From NCBI RefSeq assembly GCF_900104175.1, contig NZ_FNIX01000002.1, positions 744,001 to 808,000 on the forward strand: 64,000 bases of DNA. Reading direction: 5' to 3'. Below the pieces are notes generated by a model. It did not search any database. It saw only the letters and a list, made by a program, of their open reading frames with translations, and was not told the DNA's origin. Source of the stretch: Lentzea jiangxiensis (GTDB taxonomy: Bacteria; Actinomycetota; Actinomycetes; Mycobacteriales; Pseudonocardiaceae). This document shows positions 25,809-36,701 of this stretch, piece after piece. The position numbers were made by a program, and so were the translations under genes. The first letter of the stretch is position 1. Each line of letters opens with the position of its first letter.

Positions 25809-28800
25809 TCAGTGCTGCGGGTGGTCGGTCCAGTCGCGCCAGGCCAGCTCCAGCCGGTCGAGCACGAGCAGCGGGCTGGGCGGCACGTCGCGGCCGGGCG
25901 AGCTGGTCAGCACGGTGAAGGTGAACCTCAGCGGCCCACCGGGGGTGGGGTGGGTGGCGTCGAACCACGCGAGCACGCCGGCGGAGACGACGGCGGGCAG
26001 GTCGGTCGTCGCGGGGTCGCAGGCCAGCGGCGGCAGGAACAGCACCGGCGTGGCGGGCGTGGCCGCGGCGGGCAGGGCCGGGTTGAGCGCGATCGCGTAG
26101 GTGGCGCTCACCTGGACCAGCTGTGGTCCTTCCGGCGCGGTGGCGAACAGGGTGGCCAGCAGGTTCTCCCACTGGCCTCGCAGGGTTCGCGGCACCGGGC
26201 CGGTGCCGCCGATCGCCGCCATGTCCAGCGGGTCCGCGACGGTCACGGTCGGCCGCAGCGGTGTGGGGAACGCCGCCGGCGCGGTGCGGTAGACGAACGC
26301 GTCCGCGGTGGTGCGGCCGGCCACGAGGTGGCGGTTGCGCTCGGTCCACATGGTCGTCGTGGCGTTCTGCGCGGCCATGATGTCCAGGCCCGCCAGCGTC
26401 ACCACCCGGTCGGGGATGGCCTGCCCCTTCGCCGCGGGCAGGAGGGTGCCGTCGGCGTCGCGGTAGGTCCAGGCGTACCGGTAGCCGGGCGGGGGCGTGT
26501 CGGGCACGGCGTGGTAGCCCGGCACGTCGATGACGGGTGGGTCGTCGATGCCCGTCGGCACGGCATCCCGGGCCGCCACCACCAGCACCTCGGTGGCGTC
26601 CTTGATCACCGACGACTCGGTGACCACGGTCTGCCAGGGCAGTTGGCCGCGCGTGGACGCTTCCGGCGCGGCACCCGCCCCGCCGGCGGTGAACGCGGTC
26701 AGCGAGGCCGCCGCGCGTTCGCACAGCCGCACGAACGCCTCCAGCACGACCGCCGCTCGGTCGATCCGCTCGATGTCGGAGGACTCGGTGACGGTGGCGA
26801 CCAGGTCGAGCAGGTCCGTGCGCACCTGCGGGTAGACCAGCGCGAACTCCGCCAGGTCGGGGACCGGGTCGGCGGTGCCGGCAAGCGCGCCGGAGCCGCT
26901 GACGGCCACGTTGAACGCGGCGGTGAGGTGCAGGTCGTCCTGCGGGTAGTGGAACTGCTCGGCGTAGGTGACGAGGTAGTCCCAGCGCAGCACGTCCGCC
27001 CACGCGAACCGCGCCGACGGGGGCTTGCCCGCCCGCTGGTCGACCATCGTCGGCGGGCCGGGGAACGCCCGCAGCGGCAGTGGTACCTCGCAGGTGGGCA
27101 GCTTGCCGTCCAACGGCCACCGGTCATCCACTGTGGACGGTGGTAGGACGAACGCCAGCCACGACGACGCGAGGTAGTCGGTGATGCCCGGCAGCGGGCC
27201 GATCCGGTGCTCGACCGACGCGCCGCGGAAGGTCACGTCGAGCACGGCGTTCTTGCGGACCGCGCCGCCCGCGCCCGTGCCCGACGCGGTGACGGTGAAC
27301 GTCAGCGGCGTGACGCCGTCGACCAGGGTGATCTTGGCCGCCGACACGGCCATGTCCGGATCGGAGCCCTGCCCGGGCAGGAACGTCCCGTACAGCTGCG
27401 GCGGGTGGGCGGCCTCGCCGAGGTCGGCGTGGACCGAGGCCATCACCTGCATGACCGCCGTGATGGCGTAGTTGTTGGACAGGGCGATCAGGAGCTGTTG
27501 GCGGAACTCCTCCTGCGCGGCGGCGAGCTGGCCGGCGTCGGGCGCCTCGTCCTGGAACACCGGCACGACCAGACGGGACAGGGCGTCCGCCAGCGACTCC
27601 TTGACCTCGCGCAGGCGTTCGTCCCACGCCAGCGGTGTGGTCGCGAGCCGGGTCACCAGGGCGGTGGCCACCAGCAGGTCGGGTGCGAACGCCGCGTCGA
27701 CGGCGGCCAGCAGCCGGCGCAACCAGACGTCGGTGTCCACACCGGTGAACGAGCGCACCCCCGACGGCCGGCCGAAGTCGATGCCCGTCGCCGTCCGGTA
27801 CTCGTAGTACGGCACGTCCACACGGGATTGCAGGCTGGTGTAGAGCGGGCGGGCCGCGTACACCAGTGGCGCGACGTGGGCGGGGACGTCGAACCCGAAC
27901 CCGCCGGAGCCCTCGTCGCCGACCCGCAGCACCCACAGCCGCGCGGTGCCGCCCCCGGCGCCGACCTCCTGGCGGTCCACCCCGGAGGCCAGCTTGCGGC
28001 CGGGCAGGCACGCCTCGAACGCGGTAGCGAACCCGACCAGGCTGTGCGTGCCGTCGCCGGCTTGAGCGGGCGCGACCACGGTGTCGTCCGCGCCGACGGA
28101 CGTGCCGGCGAACCGCGGGTCGACCAACGCCGCAGGCCTGGCCAGGCGCAACACCACCGACAGCTCGACCGCCTGGGCGGGAGCGACCTGGTCGGCGGTG
28201 AACGCGAAATCGACCACCAGCGGTGCCGGCGGCACGGCCGAACGGTCACCCGCCGCCCGCGCCACCAGGAACGGCAGGACGCCGTGGGTCGCGACCAGCC
28301 ACGCCACCAGCGCGGCCCGCCGGTCGGCGTCGAACCCGAGGTCCACCTCGGGCAGCAGGGCGGTGACCAGCGCGACGGCCGGCGGCGGCGAGGCGGCGAG
28401 CTGGTCGCCCACCCGCTGGTAGACCGGCACCGCTTGGCGGGCCTTCTCCCGCCACGCGCCGTCGTCCGGGCCGGCGGCGGGCGGCGAGTACGCCGAGGCG
28501 TCCAGGGACGCGGTGAACCGCAGCGTCGGACCGGACCCGGTGTCCAGCACGCGGTAGGCGGCGGCCACGCCGGGCCACTGGCTCAGACCCACCAGCGGAT
28601 CGGTGTAGGCCACCGGCATCGGCGTGCGCCGGGCCGGCGCCGGGTCGCCCAGCTCGCCGACCACGCGGTTGCCGAACGGGTCCACCCAGAACAGCTCCGG
28701 CTGGGCAAGCCCGCCGACCCCGGCGTAGGGGCTCGCGTTCGCCGACAGCGTGGTGTTGGCGGGTGGCGTGGTGTTGGCGGCGACCGGAACCACGCGGTGG

Positions 28801-31800
28801 AACCGCCACGGCTCGCCCTCCGGCAGGGCGGCCGGGGTGCGGGCCCGATCGGCCAGCGTGGCGCCGGGCACCGGGGTGTCGTGGCTGATGGGCAGGCCCA
28901 GGCCGGTCGCCTCGAACCACGCGTTGCCGGTCAGCCGGTAGCCCAGCAGGCTGAACTGCCGTTGCAGGTACAGCCGCGCGAACCCCGGGTCCGCGGGCGG
29001 TGGCGGCGGCGCCGGCGGGGTGCGCGTCGCGGCCAGGCCGAGACAGCCCGGCGCCGTGGTCGGCACGCGGCTGGTGGGACCGGTCGGCACCCGCAGCTTC
29101 TGGCCGGCCGCGAACAGCGGCGCCACTGTGGCGTTGTCGGCGGCCAGGGCGGCGACGGTGGTCCCGTAGCGGCCCGCGATGGCGGCCAGGTCGGTGCCCA
29201 CCGCGCCGGTGCCCACGGCCAGCGTCAGCGCGGGCAGCAGCAGGGCGGTGCCCACCGGCAGCGGCCCCCACGAGGTGATCTGCGGGTTGGCGCGTTCCAG
29301 GTCGGCGGTCGTGGTGCCGAAGTGCGCGGCGATGCGGGCCGGGTCGCCGCCCGGGTCGGCGGCGGTCACCAGGTAGTCGCCCCGGGCGGACCGCAGTGTC
29401 GTGCCCCTGGCCAGCGGCGCCGTCAGGTTGGCTTCGGCGATCGTCGTCGTCCGCGTGTAGTAGCGGTGCGCCAAGGCGTCCAGGGACGGGTTGTCTCCGT
29501 CCACAAGGGACACGTCAACCACTGCGGGGACGCTTTGCGCGTAGACCGTCGCCGAGGACGTGTCGAACGGCGCGACGGTGGCCAACGTGTTGACGTACCG
29601 GTCGGCTGACTGCGTGTCCCACACGACGAGCACGCTCAACGCGGCCTCGCCCTTGTCGTTGAACAGGTAGTCGGGCAGCCCGTGCCCGTCGTCCTCGTAG
29701 TACAGGTAGTAGCCGCCCGAGCGGGTGATCCCGCCCTCCCACAGCAGGCGCAGGAAGTCGTACGGCGAGGTGAGGTTCCCGGCCCGCTCGGCGTCGGCGA
29801 GCGTCGGCGGCGCCGTGGTGGTGGTGAGGTTGGCTTGCAGGAGGCCGAAGGTCACCGCGTCGGCAGCGCCGGACCGCAGGCCGGCCGGTGCGCCCGCGAC
29901 GGCGTCGGCCGGGAACACCACGGTCAACCCGGCCACCGGCGCGCTGCTGCCGTCCAACGCGGCCAGCGCCCGTTCCAGCAGCACGATGTCCGCCTCGCCG
30001 ACGGTGAGCAGCTCGCAGGCCGGCACGTCGGGCAGGCGCTTGACCGTGAAGCCCACCAGGGTGGCCCAGCCGTAGCAGTCGATCGGGGACTCCACGAGCG
30101 TCCCGCGCGCCTCGTCGTACCGGCCCAGGACCGGTCGCATCCGGGGCGGGGCGTAGCGCAGCGGGTCGGCCAAGCCCGTGAGCGTGCCGGGCAAGGACCA
30201 CAGCCGCGGTTCCCGGGTGCCGGCCGGCGGTGCGCCGTGGGGCAGCACGACGGGGCCCGCACTCAGCCACGGCGTCACCCCCGTCGTCGGGTACGTCGTG
30301 GGCTGGTCCGCATAGGACGGTTCGACGCCGACGGTGGCGCCCGGTGGGGCGAACCGGTAGTCGGGGGAGGCGAGGAACTCCTGCAAAGCCGTGATGGTGG
30401 GCCACAGCGAGTCGGGTGCCCCGTGCGCGATCGACACGGTGAGCTGGTCGCCGCCGCCGAAGTCCACCCACGTCAGCCCGGCCGGCCGCACCAGCGAGAG
30501 CGTCAACGGCTTGTCCTTCTCCAGCGCGGGCAGCGGGATCTGCTGGCCGGTGAGCGCGTACAGGCCCAGGTCCGGTTCCGCCGGGGCGGGCGTGACGCCC
30601 CGGGTGGGCAGGCGCAGCCCGTGCAGCGCGTACCGGCCCGCCATGCCGCCGATGCGGGACAGGCCGTTGGTGGCGGTGATGTCGTCCAGCAGGGCGCCGA
30701 GCGTCAACCGGCCCAGGTGCGGCAGGTCCAGCGGTGTCGCCGGGTCGAACCGGACCGCGTCGAGGGCGGGGTTGGCCAGCGCCGCGACGGGCAGGCCGAA
30801 CCGCGCGGCCACGCCCGCCGGGGTGTCACCGGCGGTGGTCGGGTAGACCAGGTCGGGCAGCAGCAGCACCGAGGGCACCACCAGCAGACCCGCCTGCGTC
30901 AGGAGGCCCGGCGCCCGGTCCAGCAGGGTGGGCAGGTCGACACCGAAGTGCGCGGCGACCTTGTCCAGCGTGTCGTCGGGTTCGACGACGTAGGGCTGCC
31001 CGTCGGGTCCGGTCAGCACGGCCGCGGGCCGCAGCACGTCCCGCTCGTCGTGGTTGGCCAGCGCCAGCCCGCGCGCGGTCACCAGGTCACCGGTCGCCCG
31101 CGCCAGGGTGGTGAACGTGTCGGTCGCGCCGGCCTGGACGACCGCGCCCCGCACGGGGATCGCCTGCCCGGCCGAGAACGGGTGGTCCCGGTTGCCCTCC
31201 ACCAGGTCCGCCGCGGTGAAGTCGGTGGCCCCGGCGCCGGTCGCCCACGCCACGACGTCGCCGATGCTCTCGCCGGCCCGCAGCGGGTAGCGGTAGGAGC
31301 GCAGCGCGTCCCGGGCCGCCTCGCACGCCTGCTGCGCGATGAGCCGGAAGTAGTCGGCGAAGGCGAAGCTGCCCACCGACTCGCCGTCCCCGCCGCCGAG
31401 GTCCGCCCCCACCTCCGCCCCCACCTGGACCGACAGGTCGGCGAAGTACTCGCGCAGCGACGCGAGGTAGCCCGCGCTCGTGGTGTTGAAGTCGGCGAAC
31501 GTGTAGTCCAGCGCGGGCGCGCCGCCGTACGCGGGCATCCGCAACGCCAGCGGCGGCGGCATCGGCAACGGCGCCGCGTCGACCCGCCCCGCACCCGACG
31601 GCACGCTCACGTCCAGCCGGAACTGGGCGGCCAGGAACGCGCAGATCGCGTCCACCGGCACCGGGGTGGCGGTGGCCCGGTCGGCGAGCACGGCCGTGAC
31701 GGCGGCCAGGTCGTCGTCGGAGAACACCGCCGCGTCCACCGCCGCGACGCTGTAGGGCGCGCCCGAGACGGGCAGCGACGCCGCCGCGACCCACCGCAGC

Positions 31801-34800
31801 ACCTGCCGGGCCAGCAGGTCGAAGCCGCTGTCCTCGGTCTCCGGGCCACGCGGGACCGCCGGGTCCGCGGACTCGACCGCCAGCAGCACGACCGCGCACA
31901 CGGCCTGCTCGGCGGCGGTCCGCGCCCCGTCGGCCGACACCGTCACCGATGGCACCAGGTAGCAGGTCAGGCCCTGCGGCTCGGCCGCCGCAGCGAGGTT
32001 GCCCCAGTGCAGCTCCGTGACCGCCGAGACGGCGGGCAGCGCGCGGCGGCCCGCGTCGCGCAGCCGCCGGCGGTGAGCATCGGCCAGCGGGGAGGACACC
32101 CGCCACGGCGCGGTGCCGCTGTTCTTGATCACGAAGGTCTCCTTCACCGTGAGGGAGAAGGAGAAGTGCAGGGTGATCGAGAACAGGCCGAAATCCAGTT
32201 CCAGCGACGCCCTGGCGTCCACGGCGGCGACCACCGAGACCGGGATGTCGTGGTAAGCGATGTAGGTGATCTGCGCGTAGGCCTTGATCTTGATGTCGAC
32301 CGACGCCTTGATCACGGCGAAGTCCACGGCCCCGTACAGCTCGCCGATGATGCCGAACGTGCCGTCCAGCGAGAAGAAGTACCCCTCCTGCAACTGGCCG
32401 GCCGCGCCGTCGCCGCCCGCGCGTGAGTTGGGGTGCCACTTGGCCAGCACGCCCTGCACCACGCCGAACACGGTGATCGCGATGCCCGCCTTGAGCGGAC
32501 CGTACTGCACCTTCTTGCCCACGCCGACCTGGACGCCGAGCCCGAACACGATCACCGGGTCGAACCGGCCGTTGGTGGCGGCGGGCACCTTCGAGGACGT
32601 CTCGCTGCTGAGCTTGCCGAAGTAGAACCCGGCCGCGCCGAGCACCGGGATGCCCGGGGGCACGATCGCGCTCACCGCGAAGGACCGGCTGAAGTCGTTG
32701 TTCCAGGGGAACCCGAAGTCCACCTGGAAGTCACCGTTGGTGTAGATGGCCAGGCCCAGCGCGGGCATGGTCACCGAGAACGCCCCCAGCTCGATCGTGC
32801 GCATCGCCTCGGGCAGCACCAGTTCGGTCTGGTAGACGCCGACCGTGTCGCTGATCCGCCGGTAGAGCACCTCGAACGCCAACCCCGCCAACACCTTCGC
32901 CGCCGGACCGGTCAGCGCCACGCGCAACCCGTACAGCACCGGGTCGTTGAACACCGCCGACAGCTCGACGGTGTACCCGCCGGTCTCCTCGATGCGGATG
33001 AGGCCGAAGTTCGTCGCCACCAGCCACCCGCAGTCGGGGTCGAACGACACCCCGCCCCGGGGCCCGGCGATCGGCGCGTCGCCCGGGCCGAGCTTGCGCA
33101 ACTCCTCGATGACCTTGCGCACCGTGCTCAGGTCGCCGGCCACCCGCACGTGCTGGCCCAGCGCCGCCAGCCGCAGGTCGAGCAGCTGGTTGCCGCCGCC
33201 GGGCGGCGCCGGGGTCTGCTGCGGCTGGGTGGCGTCCCAGTTCAGCGTGTCGCCCTGCTGCCACGCGAACGACCCGGTGAGCCCGATCAGAACCTTGCCC
33301 TTGTCGGCGTCGTAGCCCACGCTGATCGACTTGATCGTGCAGAACCCCAGGTTCACCGGGCCGACGTCCACGACGAACCCGACCGCCTTGGTGGTGAAGT
33401 TGAACGTCACGTTGACCTTGGCGAGGGTGATCGACTCCAGCAGGTTCCACGGCGCGGCCAGCCCGTAGCGGCTGCCCGTGGCGTAGGAGATGAAGTCCTC
33501 CACCAGCTTGCCCAGCGTGACCGTGCGCAGCGAGCCGGTGGCGACCCACTCCTTCTTCTCGTTCTGCTTCACCTCCGCGTGCAGCACGCCCCAGTCCAGC
33601 AGGTACACGTACTGCTCACCGAAGCGGCACTCCAGCACCAGGTCCATCCCGCACCAGTGCACGGTGGCCTTCAGCTCGCCCGAGTAGGCGTTCTTCGCGT
33701 ACGCCAGCCGCATCGCGGCCTCGATGGTGAGCGAGTCGAGGAACGGCACCCGCCACGGTTGCGCGGTCCGGCCGCTGATCTCGTAGGAACCGGTCGTCGG
33801 CTCGGCGCGCAGCGCCAGGGCGGTGATGCCGTAGTCGTCGGGCGGCGCGAAACCGTCCAGGTACCGGCGCATGAGCTTGGTCAGCGACAGCTCGCCGCCC
33901 GTCTTGCCGGCGAACCGCCACCCCTTCTCCGCGCCCAGGTAGGCGGCCTCCAGGGTGAGCTCGAGGGCGTTGTCCGGGTCGTCGGGCAGCAGGGTGGCCG
34001 AGCCGGTGAGGGTGCCGGTGGTCACGCCGGTGGCGCGGTCGACCAGCAAACCGATGCCGTCCAGCCGGATGATCGGCAGATCGCGGGAGGGGATCGGCCA
34101 CGCGAAGCCCAGCGCGCAGCTCAGCGTGAAGTCACCGGTGGCCTTCGTGCCGTCGAGGGAGAACTGGGTGATCGCCGGCGGCGACGGCGGGGCGAGGGTG
34201 ACACCGGGCAGGAACAACGCCAGCAGGTCGGTCAGCTCGATCCGGCCGTCGACCAGCGCGCCCCGGTAGGCCAGCTCCGGCGCGGCGACGCTGACCTCGA
34301 CCACGCCGGTGCCGATGGCGAACCGGCCGGTGATCGTGCCGCGCACGGTGCGGGCCTGGCCCGGGTCGCGCACGGTCAGCCCGATCGTCAGGTCCTTGAG
34401 CAGCACGCGGGGCAGCAGCTCCCAGCCCACCGGGTCGTGCCAGCCGAGGCGGAAGGCGAAGTAGTCCACCGCGAACGAGGTCGGGTCACCGTCGGCGGTC
34501 AGGCCGAACTCGGCGTGCTCGACGGCCAGCGCGGCGACCACGTCCAGCGGCTTGGGCAGCACCGACACGAGGCTCACCCCGCCGACGAGCTGGTAGAAGG
34601 CGTCGATCGACACGCCCGTCACGTGGTCGGCGGTGAACACCGCGCCCCGCAGCGTCGGCGGGACCGGTGCGCTGAAGTCGAGTTCCACGCCGCCGCACCG
34701 CAACCGCCCGCCGAGCAGCCCCGCCACGCCCGCGCCCGCGTCGGCCACCAGGAACCCGATGAACGGCGCGGCGAAGCCGATCCACGGCAGGCCGTCCGGC

Positions 34801-36701
34801 CGCCAGTCCAGCGGTGTGGCGAACCGGAAGTCCAGCACCACGCCGTCCCCGGTCTGGGTGAACCGTGCGGTGACCGGCGAGCCCAGCGGCCCGAGGGTCC
34901 CCTCGCCGGTGACCAGCACCTCGGTGATCTTCCCGGTGGCGGGCTGCCTGGTCACCGTGGCGCCGGCGATCGTCAACCGCCCCTGGAACGCCGACTGCAA
35001 CCGGGCGGTGAACTTCCCGATCCCGCCCGCCGGGTTGAGCTGCGCGGCGAAGTCCACCGGGCCGCTCGCCGCGGCGGCCGAGAACTTCTGGTGGAGACCG
35101 GCCAGCGTGTCCGGCGGCTGGGTCGGCAGGGTGGAGTCGAGGTAGGCCACCGCCATGTTCAGCTTGTCGTTCTCCGGTTTGCCGTAGAAGTCGCGCACCC
35201 CGGTGAAGTAGTCGTAGTAGGGGCCCCACTTCGCGCGCACCTGGTCGAGGTAGGTGCTGATGAACGCCGGGACCGCCGTGGTCGGGCTGTCCCCGCGCAG
35301 CGGCCAGTCCTTGGGTTGCAGGTTGAACCAGTTCGCGACCCGCTGGACCCGGCCGGCGACGGCACTGGTCCCGTTCGGCGACAGGATGCCGCTGGGGTAA
35401 CCGGGGTTCGCGTCGCCGGCGCGGCGCAGCGGCACGTGGTCGACCAGGAAGTACGCCTTGCCGGTGGTCATCATCAGGTTGGCGCTGCCCTGGTCGGCGA
35501 ACACCGGGGGCAGCGTCGACCGGGTCAGCACGTGGTCGCACAGGATCGGCGCGACGGGCGCGGCCGTGCGGCCCAACTGCACGTACAGCAGGCGGCGCGG
35601 GTCCTTGTCGGCGGCCTTCAGCAGCCACCCGTTCACGGCTTCCTGGACCCGGGCGAGGTTGTCCTCGCGCGCGGGCAGGTAGTCGAGGACCTGCAACCGC
35701 GACGCGGAGTGCAACAGCGCGAACGCCTGCTCCGAAGCCTTCCTCCGCACGGGTGAGCGGTCGTCGGGGAAGTGCGCGCGGCAGGCCAGCACGTCCTGCA
35801 CGAACGCGAACGTGTTCTGCGGGAACTCCTGGTCGTCGCCCTCGTAGGCGTCGAGGTTGACCACGACCAGCGGCTTGGTGTCGGGCCGCAAGCCCCGCGC
35901 CAGGTAACCGGCCAGGGTGACCGCCAGGACCTCGCCCGCCGTGCCGATCTCGCACTCACCCGGGTAGCGGATGCCCCGCACCGCGCACAGGTCGGCCTGG
36001 TCCAGCAGCGCGTCACCGGTCAGGTACTCGACGATCGCGGACTGCTGCCCCTGCTCGGCGCCCCACGCCGGCGCGGGCGGCGACAGGCGGTAGGCGCGTT
36101 GCGGGAACCCGGCACCGCCCAGCAGCGCCACCTTCTCCAGGTCCACTGTGGACCCGTCGGCGTTCTCGATCGTGTGGGGCGCGGGAGAGCGGTAGGGCTG
36201 CAACCGCAGGAAGTGCTCGACGTTGAGGGCCTTGGCGTAGTCCATGTCCTCGACCGCGCCGCCGGTGAACCCCAGCGGCACGCTCTGCGCCGGCGGGGTC
36301 GCGCCGCGCCGCAACTCCGGGAAGGTGACCGTGGCGCCCTGGTCGCCGCCGAACCGGTAGGTGCCCGGCGAACCGGTCACCGGCACCAGTTCGGGCAGCA
36401 GGAGCAGCATCGCGGCCAGCCGGGCCGGGTAGCCGCCGTCCGCGGTCAGCAGGTACACCTCGACCGCGCCGGTGTAGCCGTAACCCGGGACCGTCCCGCT
36501 CGGCGGCGTGCACAGCCGGCGCACGACGTTGGCGCTGGACGCCTGGTACTCCGGCCCGCCGCCGTCGTCGACCAGGACCCGCGTGCCGGGGCTGCCCGCG
36601 AGGCGCTTGCGGAAGGCCTCGAACGCGGCGCCGGTGCTCGCGGTGTTGCCCGCCTCCATCACGTCGAACAGCAGGTGCAGGTTGGCCAGTGGCGAACTCA
36701 T
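25809..36701 (-). CDS. Giant 3630-residue protein with beta-strand repeats and LysM-like units
   Basis: ATG 36701 overlaps the upstream stop as ATGA. Segments: residues 1-530, a globular N-terminal part rich in W/Y/F (KPLVVVNLDAYEGDDQEFPQ); about 565-1535, a very long run of alternating hydrophobic strands (e.g. LKATVHWCGMDLVLECRF, VSIDAFYQLVGGVSLVSVLP) that may form an elongated beta-groove or tube (a vague memory of DUF6603-type proteins, unverified); about 1804-1995 and 2390-2540, LysM-like units (EPDDTLDKVAAHFGVDLPTL, GDTPAGVAARFGLPVAALAN, DPARIAAHFGTTTADLERAN, TDLAAIAGRYGTTVAALAAD); a Pro-rich linker at about 2565; then about 1050 residues of unknown mixed fold. No signal peptide or membrane helix. 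Function unknown. Confidence 0.88.
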   Translation of the reverse strand: MSSPLANLHLLFDVMEAGNTASTGAAFEAFRKRLAGSPGTRVLVDDGGGPEYQASSANVVRRLCTPPSGTVPGYGYTGAVEVYLLTADGGYPARLAAMLLLLPELVPVTGSPGTYRFGGDQGATVTFPELRRGATPPAQSVPLGFTGGAVEDMDYAKALNVEHFLRLQPYRSPAPHTIENADGSTVDLEKVALLGGAGFPQRAYRLSPPAPAWGAEQGQQSAIVEYLTGDALLDQADLCAVRGIRYPGECEIGTAGEVLAVTLAGYLARGLRPDTKPLVVVNLDAYEGDDQEFPQNTFAFVQDVLACRAHFPDDRSPVRRKASEQAFALLHSASRLQVLDYLPAREDNLARVQEAVNGWLLKAADKDPRRLLYVQLGRTAAPVAPILCDHVLTRSTLPPVFADQGSANLMMTTGKAYFLVDHVPLRRAGDANPGYPSGILSPNGTSAVAGRVQRVANWFNLQPKDWPLRGDSPTTAVPAFISTYLDQVRAKWGPYYDYFTGVRDFYGKPENDKLNMAVAYLDSTLPTQPPDTLAGLHQKFSAAAASGPVDFAAQLNPAGGIGKFTARLQSAFQGRLTIAGATVTRQPATGKITEVLVTGEGTLGPLGSPVTARFTQTGDGVVLDFRFATPLDWRPDGLPWIGFAAPFIGFLVADAGAGVAGLLGGRLRCGGVELDFSAPVPPTLRGAVFTADHVTGVSIDAFYQLVGGVSLVSVLPKPLDVVAALAVEHAEFGLTADGDPTSFAVDYFAFRLGWHDPVGWELLPRVLLKDLTIGLTVRDPGQARTVRGTITGRFAIGTGVVEVSVAAPELAYRGALVDGRIELTDLLALFLPGVTLAPPSPPAITQFSLDGTKATGDFTLSCALGFAWPIPSRDLPIIRLDGIGLLVDRATGVTTGTLTGSATLLPDDPDNALELTLEAAYLGAEKGWRFAGKTGGELSLTKLMRRYLDGFAPPDDYGITALALRAEPTTGSYEISGRTAQPWRVPFLDSLTIEAAMRLAYAKNAYSGELKATVHWCGMDLVLECRFGEQYVYLLDWGVLHAEVKQNEKKEWVATGSLRTVTLGKLVEDFISYATGSRYGLAAPWNLLESITLAKVNVTFNFTTKAVGFVVDVGPVNLGFCTIKSISVGYDADKGKVLIGLTGSFAWQQGDTLNWDATQPQQTPAPPGGGNQLLDLRLAALGQHVRVAGDLSTVRKVIEELRKLGPGDAPIAGPRGGVSFDPDCGWLVATNFGLIRIEETGGYTVELSAVFNDPVLYGLRVALTGPAAKVLAGLAFEVLYRRISDTVGVYQTELVLPEAMRTIELGAFSVTMPALGLAIYTNGDFQVDFGFPWNNDFSRSFAVSAIVPPGIPVLGAAGFYFGKLSSETSSKVPAATNGRFDPVIVFGLGVQVGVGKKVQYGPLKAGIAITVFGVVQGVLAKWHPNSRAGGDGAAGQLQEGYFFSLDGTFGIIGELYGAVDFAVIKASVDIKIKAYAQITYIAYHDIPVSVVAAVDARASLELDFGLFSITLHFSFSLTVKETFVIKNSGTAPWRVSSPLADAHRRRLRDAGRRALPAVSAVTELHWGNLAAAAEPQGLTCYLVPSVTVSADGARTAAEQAVCAVVLLAVESADPAVPRGPETEDSGFDLLARQVLRWVAAASLPVSGAPYSVAAVDAAVFSDDDLAAVTAVLADRATATPVPVDAICAFLAAQFRLDVSVPSGAGRVDAAPLPMPPPLALRMPAYGGAPALDYTFADFNTTSAGYLASLREYFADLSVQVGAEVGADLGGGDGESVGSFAFADYFRLIAQQACEAARDALRSYRYPLRAGESIGDVVAWATGAGATDFTAADLVEGNRDHPFSAGQAIPVRGAVVQAGATDTFTTLARATGDLVTARGLALANHDERDVLRPAAVLTGPDGQPYVVEPDDTLDKVAAHFGVDLPTLLDRAPGLLTQAGLLVVPSVLLLPDLVYPTTAGDTPAGVAARFGLPVAALANPALDAVRFDPATPLDLPHLGRLTLGALLDDITATNGLSRIGGMAGRYALHGLRLPTRGVTPAPAEPDLGLYALTGQQIPLPALEKDKPLTLSLVRPAGLTWVDFGGGDQLTVSIAHGAPDSLWPTITALQEFLASPDYRFAPPGATVGVEPSYADQPTTYPTTGVTPWLSAGPVVLPHGAPPAGTREPRLWSLPGTLTGLADPLRYAPPRMRPVLGRYDEARGTLVESPIDCYGWATLVGFTVKRLPDVPACELLTVGEADIVLLERALAALDGSSAPVAGLTVVFPADAVAGAPAGLRSGAADAVTFGLLQANLTTTTAPPTLADAERAGNLTSPYDFLRLLWEGGITRSGGYYLYYEDDGHGLPDYLFNDKGEAALSVLVVWDTQSADRYVNTLATVAPFDTSSATVYAQSVPAVVDVSLVDGDNPSLDALAHRYYTRTTTIAEANLTAPLARGTTLRSARGDYLVTAADPGGDPARIAAHFGTTTADLERANPQITSWGPLPVGTALLLPALTLAVGTGAVGTDLAAIAGRYGTTVAALAADNATVAPLFAAGQKLRVPTGPTSRVPTTAPGCLGLAATRTPPAPPPPPADPGFARLYLQRQFSLLGYRLTGNAWFEATGLGLPISHDTPVPGATLADRARTPAALPEGEPWRFHRVVPVAANTTPPANTTLSANASPYAGVGGLAQPELFWVDPFGNRVVGELGDPAPARRTPMPVAYTDPLVGLSQWPGVAAAYRVLDTGSGPTLRFTASLDASAYSPPAAGPDDGAWREKARQAVPVYQRVGDQLAASPPPAVALVTALLPEVDLGFDADRRAALVAWLVATHGVLPFLVARAAGDRSAVPPAPLVVDFAFTADQVAPAQAVELSVVLRLARPAALVDPRFAGTSVGADDTVVAPAQAGDGTHSLVGFATAFEACLPGRKLASGVDRQEVGAGGGTARLWVLRVGDEGSGGFGFDVPAHVAPLVYAARPLYTSLQSRVDVPYYEYRTATGIDFGRPSGVRSFTGVDTDVWLRRLLAAVDAAFAPDLLVATALVTRLATTPLAWDERLREVKESLADALSRLVVPVFQDEAPDAGQLAAAQEEFRQQLLIALSNNYAITAVMQVMASVHADLGEAAHPPQLYGTFLPGQGSDPDMAVSAAKITLVDGVTPLTFTVTASGTGAGGAVRKNAVLDVTFRGASVEHRIGPLPGITDYLASSWLAFVLPPSTVDDRWPLDGKLPTCEVPLPLRAFPGPPTMVDQRAGKPPSARFAWADVLRWDYLVTYAEQFHYPQDDLHLTAAFNVAVSGSGALAGTADPVPDLAEFALVYPQVRTDLLDLVATVTESSDIERIDRAAVVLEAFVRLCERAAASLTAFTAGGAGAAPEASTRGQLPWQTVVTESSVIKDATEVLVVAARDAVPTGIDDPPVIDVPGYHAVPDTPPPGYRYAWTYRDADGTLLPAAKGQAIPDRVVTLAGLDIMAAQNATTTMWTERNRHLVAGRTTADAFVYRTAPAAFPTPLRPTVTVADPLDMAAIGGTGPVPRTLRGQWENLLATLFATAPEGPQLVQVSATYAIALNPALPAAATPATPVLFLPPLACDPATTDLPAVVSAGVLAWFDATHPTPGGPLRFTFTVLTSSPGRDVPPSPLLVLDRLELAWRDWTDHPQH

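Noticed and set aside
29000..31500. Possible non-ribosomal peptide or polyketide module because of gene length
   Set aside because: No adenylation, ketosynthase, carrier or condensation motifs in the giant protein.
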